From the NCBI RefSeq assembly GCF_029961145.1, contig NZ_JASBRG010000006.1, positions 50,660 through 114,659 on the forward strand: a stretch of DNA of 64,000 nt, read 5' to 3'. The notes under the pieces are model-generated. The model saw nothing but the letters and a program-made list of their open reading frames with translations, was not told the origin of the DNA and ran no database searches. The DNA is from Pinibacter soli (GTDB lineage: Bacteria; Bacteroidota; Bacteroidia; Chitinophagales; Chitinophagaceae). The translations under genes were made by a program, and so were the position numbers. Below, piece after piece: positions 60,146 through 64,000 of the stretch. The first letter of the stretch is position 1. Each line of letters opens with the position of its first letter.

Positions 60146-61548
60146 TAGTTCAGCACGCTCTGATCTTTCTCTATCTCAATACCAGACTGATCTTTAATCT
60201 TACCCCAACCACCATTTACGTTGCGGATATTGTGAATACCCTGGCGCTTCAGCAGTGAAGAAGCAATCACGCTTCTGTAGCCGCCGGCACAATGAACGTA
60301 GATGTTTTGGTTCTCTTCAAGGATAGACATGTTTGCAGGATTCTTCATATCAGAAAGCGGAATGTTCACTGCATTTTTTACGTGGCCGGCTCCAAATTCT
60401 GCTTCACGGCGAACATCAAGTACAACAAGATGCTCATCGAATGGAAGATCCATCGCTAACTCATCTGCTTCAACATCAATGATGAGATCAACTTTTTCAC
60501 CCGAATTTTTCCATGCTTCAAAACCACCTTCAAGATAACCGTTTATTTTATCAAAACCCACGCGTGCAAGGCGAATGGCTGTTTCTTTTTCTTTTCCGGA
60601 TTCAGTAACAAGAATCATGGGTTCATCGAAACTTAAGACACTTCCGGCCCATTCTGCAAAGCGCCCTTCAAGGCCGATGCTTATTGAGTTTGGTACAAAT
60701 CCATGGATAAATGTGTTGGCATTTCTTGTGTCCAAAATAACGGAACCTTTCTCTGCTTCTGCTTTGAAGTTTTCAACAGACAAGGGCGCCAACGCTGTTT
60801 TCAGCACTTCGTCGAGGCTTGTGTAGCCTTGTTGATTGATCTTTGCGTTGATTGGAAAATATTGTGGAGCAGCAGGCAGATCTTTTGTTACTGCATCAAT
60901 AAACTCTTGCTTGCTTTGCGGTTGCAATGCATAGTTGGATTGTTTTTCACTACCTATAGTGCTTTGCGTATGCGGGCCAAGGTTTTTACCACAGCTGCTT
61001 CCCGGGCCGTGCGCAGGATAAACGATTACGTTATCTGCCAATGGGGCAATTCTGTTTTGCAAAGAATCGTACAATAAGCCGGCTAGCTCTTCAGAAGATT
61101 TATTTCCGCTGCTAAGGTCAGGACGGCCAACATCGCCAACGAACAATGTATCGCCGGTGAAAATTGCGTGATCAGTTCCTTGCTCATCCTTTAAAAGATA
61201 ACAAGTTGACTCGATTGTATGACCAGGGGTATGCAGAACCTCCAGGCTGATGTTTCCCAGCTTAAAAACTTCACCGTCTTTTGCAAGATGGAAATCGAAA
61301 GCAGCTTTAGTTCCCGGGCCATAAATGATCGGCGCACCAGTTGCTTTACTCAGGTCGATGTGACCACTTACGAAGTCGGCGTGAAAATGTGTTTCAAAAA
61401 TATATTTGATGGTAGTGTTTCGTTCGGCTGCCTTTTGAAGATAATCGTCAATGTCTCTTAAGGGGTCGATAATGGCAGCTTCACCGTTGCTTTCAATGTA
61501 ATAAGCAGCTTCGCTTAAACAATTGGTATATAATTGCTCTACATACAT
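60145..61548 (-). CDS. Metallo-beta-lactamase/rhodanese fusion (persulfide dioxygenase-sulfurtransferase, CstB-like)
   Basis: 467 residues. The MBL domain (about 1-240) has FETHFHADFVSGH (H54, H56, D58, H63), LHTPGHT and FTGDTLFVGDVGRPDL, as in ETHE1/CstB-type persulfide dioxygenases. Two rhodanese domains follow. The first (about 260-350) lacks the catalytic Cys (VTESGKE). The second has Cys420 in YVHCAGGYRSV. It oxidises low-molecular persulfides to sulfite/thiosulfate for detoxification. TACCTTTG lies on the minus strand at 61570-61577. An ArsR regulator gene is its same-strand neighbour. Confidence 0.9.
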   Translation of the reverse strand: MYVEQLYTNCLSEAAYYIESNGEAAIIDPLRDIDDYLQKAAERNTTIKYIFETHFHADFVSGHIDLSKATGAPIIYGPGTKAAFDFHLAKDGEVFKLGNISLEVLHTPGHTIESTCYLLKDEQGTDHAIFTGDTLFVGDVGRPDLSSGNKSSEELAGLLYDSLQNRIAPLADNVIVYPAHGPGSSCGKNLGPHTQSTIGSEKQSNYALQPQSKQEFIDAVTKDLPAAPQYFPINAKINQQGYTSLDEVLKTALAPLSVENFKAEAEKGSVILDTRNANTFIHGFVPNSISIGLEGRFAEWAGSVLSFDEPMILVTESGKEKETAIRLARVGFDKINGYLEGGFEAWKNSGEKVDLIIDVEADELAMDLPFDEHLVVLDVRREAEFGAGHVKNAVNIPLSDMKNPANMSILEENQNIYVHCAGGYRSVIASSLLKRQGIHNIRNVNGGWGKIKDQSGIEIEKDQSVLN

Positions 61549-61631
61549 AATGTCTCATGTTTAGTATTACAAAGGTAGGTATTAAAAAGTAGTCAGTTCA
61601 AGGTAATGGACCAACCGGTCCTGGATGCTCG

Positions 61632-61671
61632 CAAAAATAAAAAGAGGTTATCCCATTTCTGAAATAACCTC
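61632..61671 (-). terminator. Terminator after the ArsR gene
   Basis: On the minus strand GAGGTTAT, a twelve-base loop and ATAACCTC followed by TTTTTATTTTT. It separates arsR-type and MBL genes into distinct transcription units. Confidence 0.75.
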
Positions 61672-61710
61672 CACTTATGTGTTTAAATCTATTTAAAAAA
61701 TTCGGGGTTC

Positions 61711-62049
61711 CTATGCGGTAAGCTCAAGGACGAATTTGTTGATATCCTCAATGCGATTGTGATTTACAGTATAATAAATAAACTTCCCGTCACGCTCGGT
61801 TTTAACGATTCCTGCTCTTCTTAAAATAGCCAAATGCTGTGAGGCTACGGATTGCTCAAGACGAAGGCGAACATATATTTCTGTTACGGTCATTTTACCG
61901 CTTTCCTCTAGCAACTTTAAAATTTGCTGGCGTAGTTTATGATTCAGCGCCCTCAAAATAAGTGCTGCTTTTTTTACCTGGAGAAAATCAATTTTCATGG
62001 TAGACACGTCTTCTAATTTTATCATTACGGTATTAATTGATGTATTCAT
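61711..62049 (-). CDS. ArsR-family transcriptional regulator without cysteines
   Basis: 112 residues. A winged helix-turn-helix: AALILRALNHKLRQQILKLLEESGKMTVTEIYVRLRLEQSVASQHLAILRRAGIVKTERDGKFIYYTVN. No Cys residue occurs in the whole protein, so it cannot use the Cys-based metal or persulfide sensing of ArsR, BigR or SqrR; His/Asp-based sensing or no ligand is possible. It lies upstream of the persulfide dioxygenase, but a terminator stands between them. Start ATG 62049. Confidence 0.88.
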   Translation of the reverse strand: MNTSINTVMIKLEDVSTMKIDFLQVKKAALILRALNHKLRQQILKLLEESGKMTVTEIYVRLRLEQSVASQHLAILRRAGIVKTERDGKFIYYTVNHNRIEDINKFVLELTA

Positions 62050-62153
62050 AATTGATAATTGGACTTAAACACATGCAAAAATTCAACAAATTGACTAAAA
62101 CATATATTTAAAAGCGACATTTTACAATCCTAATGGGACAAACTTTTAGAATT

Positions 62154-62846
62154 TCAACTCCCTGCGAGGTAAACTTCCTTCAGGTAGGCAGGCTCGGCAT
62201 ACGCGAGGTCTGCAAATTCCGATCGTAAGTATTTCTGGTAAGATAAGGTTCCTAATTGCGCAGCGGTTACAGTAACCGTTTGAAAATCAGCGTTTTTATT
62301 TGATATCAGCCTTTCAAACTTGTTGCTTCCTGATCCCGAAAAGACAACTTTATGTTCTAAAAGCAAATCATTGTAAGAAGACTCGTCTAATACTTTGGCA
62401 GCTGCTTTTTCTACTATGCCTAATTCTTCATCATATACTGCGGAAAACACTTCAAGTCTTCTCGCGTCAATCATAGGGCAAAATAATATAATTTGTTGTT
62501 TGTTTATACTATTATTTTTATGCCAGTTTTCCACGCTGGCAAACGCCATTATTTTTAAAGTACTTTCAGTTATTAAAGGGATGTTTAATGCAAAACACAA
62601 ACCTTTTGCCGTTGCCATTCCCACCCTCAATCCGGTATAAGACCCGGGTCCTTCTGCAACAGCTATTGCATTAAGGTCACTAACAGAATGCCCAGAAGCA
62701 GTCAATATCCTCTGAATTGCATTCTGAAGCCAGGAAGAATGATCGCGTTGTTCTTTATTTATCTCAACACTCAGTTCTTTATCTCCATTCATTAACCCCA
62801 CACTAGCCGTTTCCGTCGCCGTATATATATTAAGAATCAACGCCAT
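62154..62846 (-). CDS. tsaB: tRNA threonylcarbamoyladenosine biosynthesis protein TsaB
   Basis: 230 residues of the ASKHA fold: LILNIYTATETASVGLMN, NAIAVAEGPGSYTGLRVGMATAKGLCFALNIPLI and CPMIDARRLEVFSAVYDEE are the TsaB signatures. Together with TsaC, TsaD and TsaE it makes the t6A modification of tRNAs that read ANN codons. Size is normal. The C-terminal EPAYLKEVYLAGS is typical. Start ATG. No tsa partner is nearby. Confidence 0.92.
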   Translation of the reverse strand: MALILNIYTATETASVGLMNGDKELSVEINKEQRDHSSWLQNAIQRILTASGHSVSDLNAIAVAEGPGSYTGLRVGMATAKGLCFALNIPLITESTLKIMAFASVENWHKNNSINKQQIILFCPMIDARRLEVFSAVYDEELGIVEKAAAKVLDESSYNDLLLEHKVVFSGSGSNKFERLISNKNADFQTVTVTAAQLGTLSYQKYLRSEFADLAYAEPAYLKEVYLAGS

Positions 62847-63242
62847 TTAAAAGAAAGTTAATTGATATTTAATGATTTACCTTGGAAAAGTGCCTGTTTA
62901 AACGATTTATCAAACCGGCAAAATTACTTCAAATCCCGCTAGGAATAACGGGTTTCATGGTAAACCACTAAAATTCAATATGCAAAGAAGAGGTAAATTT
63001 CTCATAACAAGAAATAAAAGCATATAAAAAACCGAAATATCTGTATGAATTGCCCTTTTTGGTTGACCAAAATTTTAACCCGATTTCCACATAGTAGCGG
63101 CTTTGTCCAGAGCTCGTGGCAAGTCTTAGTTAAACGGCAGAAAGGCTGATATGCAGATTTTCTTAATAAAGCCCAGTCTCGCTCGAATTTTGCAGAATGA
63201 GCATGGAACGAATTGTATCCTGGAACTTGAAACTTGCTACGC
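62847..63242. other. Gene-free spacer
   Basis: About 400 bases between tsaB and plsC-type genes. A minus-strand frame (63002-63250) shows no protein-like pattern and is rejected. No repeat arms of the classes seen elsewhere were recognised; promoter for tsaB is presumably near 62850-62950. Confidence 0.5.
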
Positions 63243-63806
63243 CTAGTCAAACCTTATCGCGTCCAGGTTAAAATCTTCCGGAAACTTTGCTGTTTTATCT
63301 GCATAAAAATCCCTTAAAACTTTGGCGTCTTTTTCTTTATCGCCGCTAAGCCAGATCGGCGCACCGATACCTGCTTCTTTCTTTTTGTAATCCAAATAAG
63401 CAGGGTAAACAGGCACATTTGCACCGAGGGCGATGTAATAAAAGCCCTTTTTCCATTTATCGACACGCTTACGAGTTCCCTCGGTTGCGATCATTAAAAT
63501 TAGTTCCTCTTTTTGCCTGAACATTTCAGTAATCGACTCAACAAGTTTGTTATAAGTCTTTTTCCTTTCTACGGGAATGCCTCCGGACTTGTGCAAAAGA
63601 CCGGCGATGGGCCATTTGAACCATTCTTTTTTAATGAGGTAATGCGCATCTATTCCAACGATTCGCAACGCAGCAAGGGAGTAGACGAAGTCCCAGTTAG
63701 ACGTGTGTGGAGCAGCAATAATAACACCCTTATCAGCATTGCCGGTAAACATTGTTTTAATTTTCCACCCTTTAAGTTTAAACCACCAAACAAACAATCT
63801 GAGCAT
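63243..63806 (-). CDS. 1-acyl-sn-glycerol-3-phosphate acyltransferase-like protein
   Basis: 187 residues of the PlsC/LPLAT family. AAPHTSNWDFVYSL carries the H-x4-D catalytic motif (H-T-S-N-W-D). SGGIPVERKK and IATEGTRKRVDKWKKGFYYIALGANVPVYPAYLDY are motifs II-IV (EGTR). It is shorter than PlsC (about 240) and lacks a clear membrane anchor apart from the N-terminal hydrophobic patch (MLRLFVWWFKLKGW). Substrate may be lysophospholipid or another lipid. Start ATG 63806. Confidence 0.87.
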   Translation of the reverse strand: MLRLFVWWFKLKGWKIKTMFTGNADKGVIIAAPHTSNWDFVYSLAALRIVGIDAHYLIKKEWFKWPIAGLLHKSGGIPVERKKTYNKLVESITEMFRQKEELILMIATEGTRKRVDKWKKGFYYIALGANVPVYPAYLDYKKKEAGIGAPIWLSGDKEKDAKVLRDFYADKTAKFPEDFNLDAIRFD

Positions 63807-63870
63807 TTACTGACAAGTTTGAGATTATTGAATAACTCTAATTCTGTCCCAACAGTTCTTACATGGATAA

Positions 63871-63904
63871 AAAAAGTTCTGCAAAATATCAGTTTTGCAG
63901 AACT
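63871..63904 (-). terminator. Terminator of the gene cut by the right edge
   Basis: On the minus strand GTTCTGCAAAA, loop CTGATA and TTTTGCAGAAC followed by TTTTTTTATCC. An exact 11-bp stem. Confidence 0.85.
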
Positions 63905-63929
63905 AGCGAGGTGATCACAATCATAAATA

Positions 63930-63998
63930 TTATTGATAAATAAGGTGTGTGAGCAAACCGTCTCTCAGTTTAGGCTCAAACCACGTAGATTTCGGAGG
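63930..63998 (-). CDS. C-terminal end of an unrecognised protein (5' part outside the window)
   Basis: The open frame enters from the right edge and ends at TAA (63930-63932), then meets a strong terminator 26 bases on. The visible residues are PPKSTWFEPKLRDGLLTHLI and YQ. The Trp/Pro/Arg composition and the terminator support a real gene; too little is present to name it. Confidence 0.5.
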   Translation of the reverse strand, partial: PPKSTWFEPKLRDGLLTHLIYQ

Positions 63999-64000
63999 CA

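Noticed and set aside
63002-63250. 82-codon minus-strand frame
   Set aside because: No protein-like pattern and partly overlaps the end of the acyltransferase gene.
1-64000. tRNA, rRNA, IS element or prophage
   Set aside because: I saw no cloverleaf, rRNA segment, transposase or phage structural gene; repeats are intergenic and non-coding apart from the GIY-YIG gene.

Overview
The window looks like chromosomal DNA of a Bacteroidota bacterium, most probably a Chitinophagaceae-type member of the Sphingobacteria/Chitinophagia. Reasons: moderate-to-low GC; promoters of the TTTG-N19-TAnnTTTG kind; many short lipoproteins and Gln-type signal peptides; Bacteroidota-typical families (DUF2480, DUF2490, GxxExxY, GH3-like, the long PurF variant, MBL-rhodanese fusion, KdnB next to KdsB). 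No rRNA, tRNA, prophage, IS transposase or CRISPR array was found.

Layout. 1-2160 is a tandem array of about eight hairpin cassettes (roughly 235 bp each) whose loops occur in both orientations; one loop holds a GIY-YIG nuclease gene. 2247-14818 carries housekeeping and accessory genes, mostly on the minus strand (glycosyltransferase, SixA, PurF, DUF2490, SNF2 helicase, DsbA-like, ChrA, NadD, FeoA) plus two small genes, of 40 and 56 codons. 15046-17985 holds ybeY and mnmG, separated by a cluster of five parS-like sites. 18110-20817 holds a lipase, a retropepsin-like protease and nadA. 20818-21674 is AT-rich, lies between divergent genes and contains DnaA-box-like sites; together with the nearby parS cluster it is an oriC candidate. 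21675-31102 includes a PpiD/SurA-like foldase, DUF1508, DUF2480, GNAT, CorA, an aspartase/C4-dicarboxylate transporter pair and MtgA. 31513-47712 is a mix of envelope and metabolic genes (LysE, GH3, GT2, IMPase, GxxExxY, ThiL, S41 and PDZ aspartyl proteases, methionine aminotransferase, AsmA, TPR). 47852-52222 is YceI followed by a translationally overlapping vWA-PP2C-kinase operon (TerY-P type triad). 52473-63806 contains nitroreductase, KdnB, KdsB, RecX, DnaN, DUF2007, AraC, LpxL-like acyltransferase, persulfide dioxygenase-rhodanese, ArsR, TsaB and PlsC. A gene truncated by the right edge ends at 63930.

The most striking overall property is the intergenic DNA. About twenty spacers hold long imperfect palindromes whose arms are themselves made of degenerate short tandem repeats. 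A second class has a constant GTAGAGAC-like arm and a variable core. Both occur in convergent, tandem and divergent spacers, and several reach into the 3' ends of genes.

Functional themes: LPS/Kdo and lipid A (kdsB, kdnB, lpxL-like), NAD synthesis (nadA, nadD), fumarate/aspartate exchange (aspA plus Dcu), chromosome replication and segregation (parS, candidate oriC, dnaN) and a phosphorylation-based stress or conflict module (the triad).
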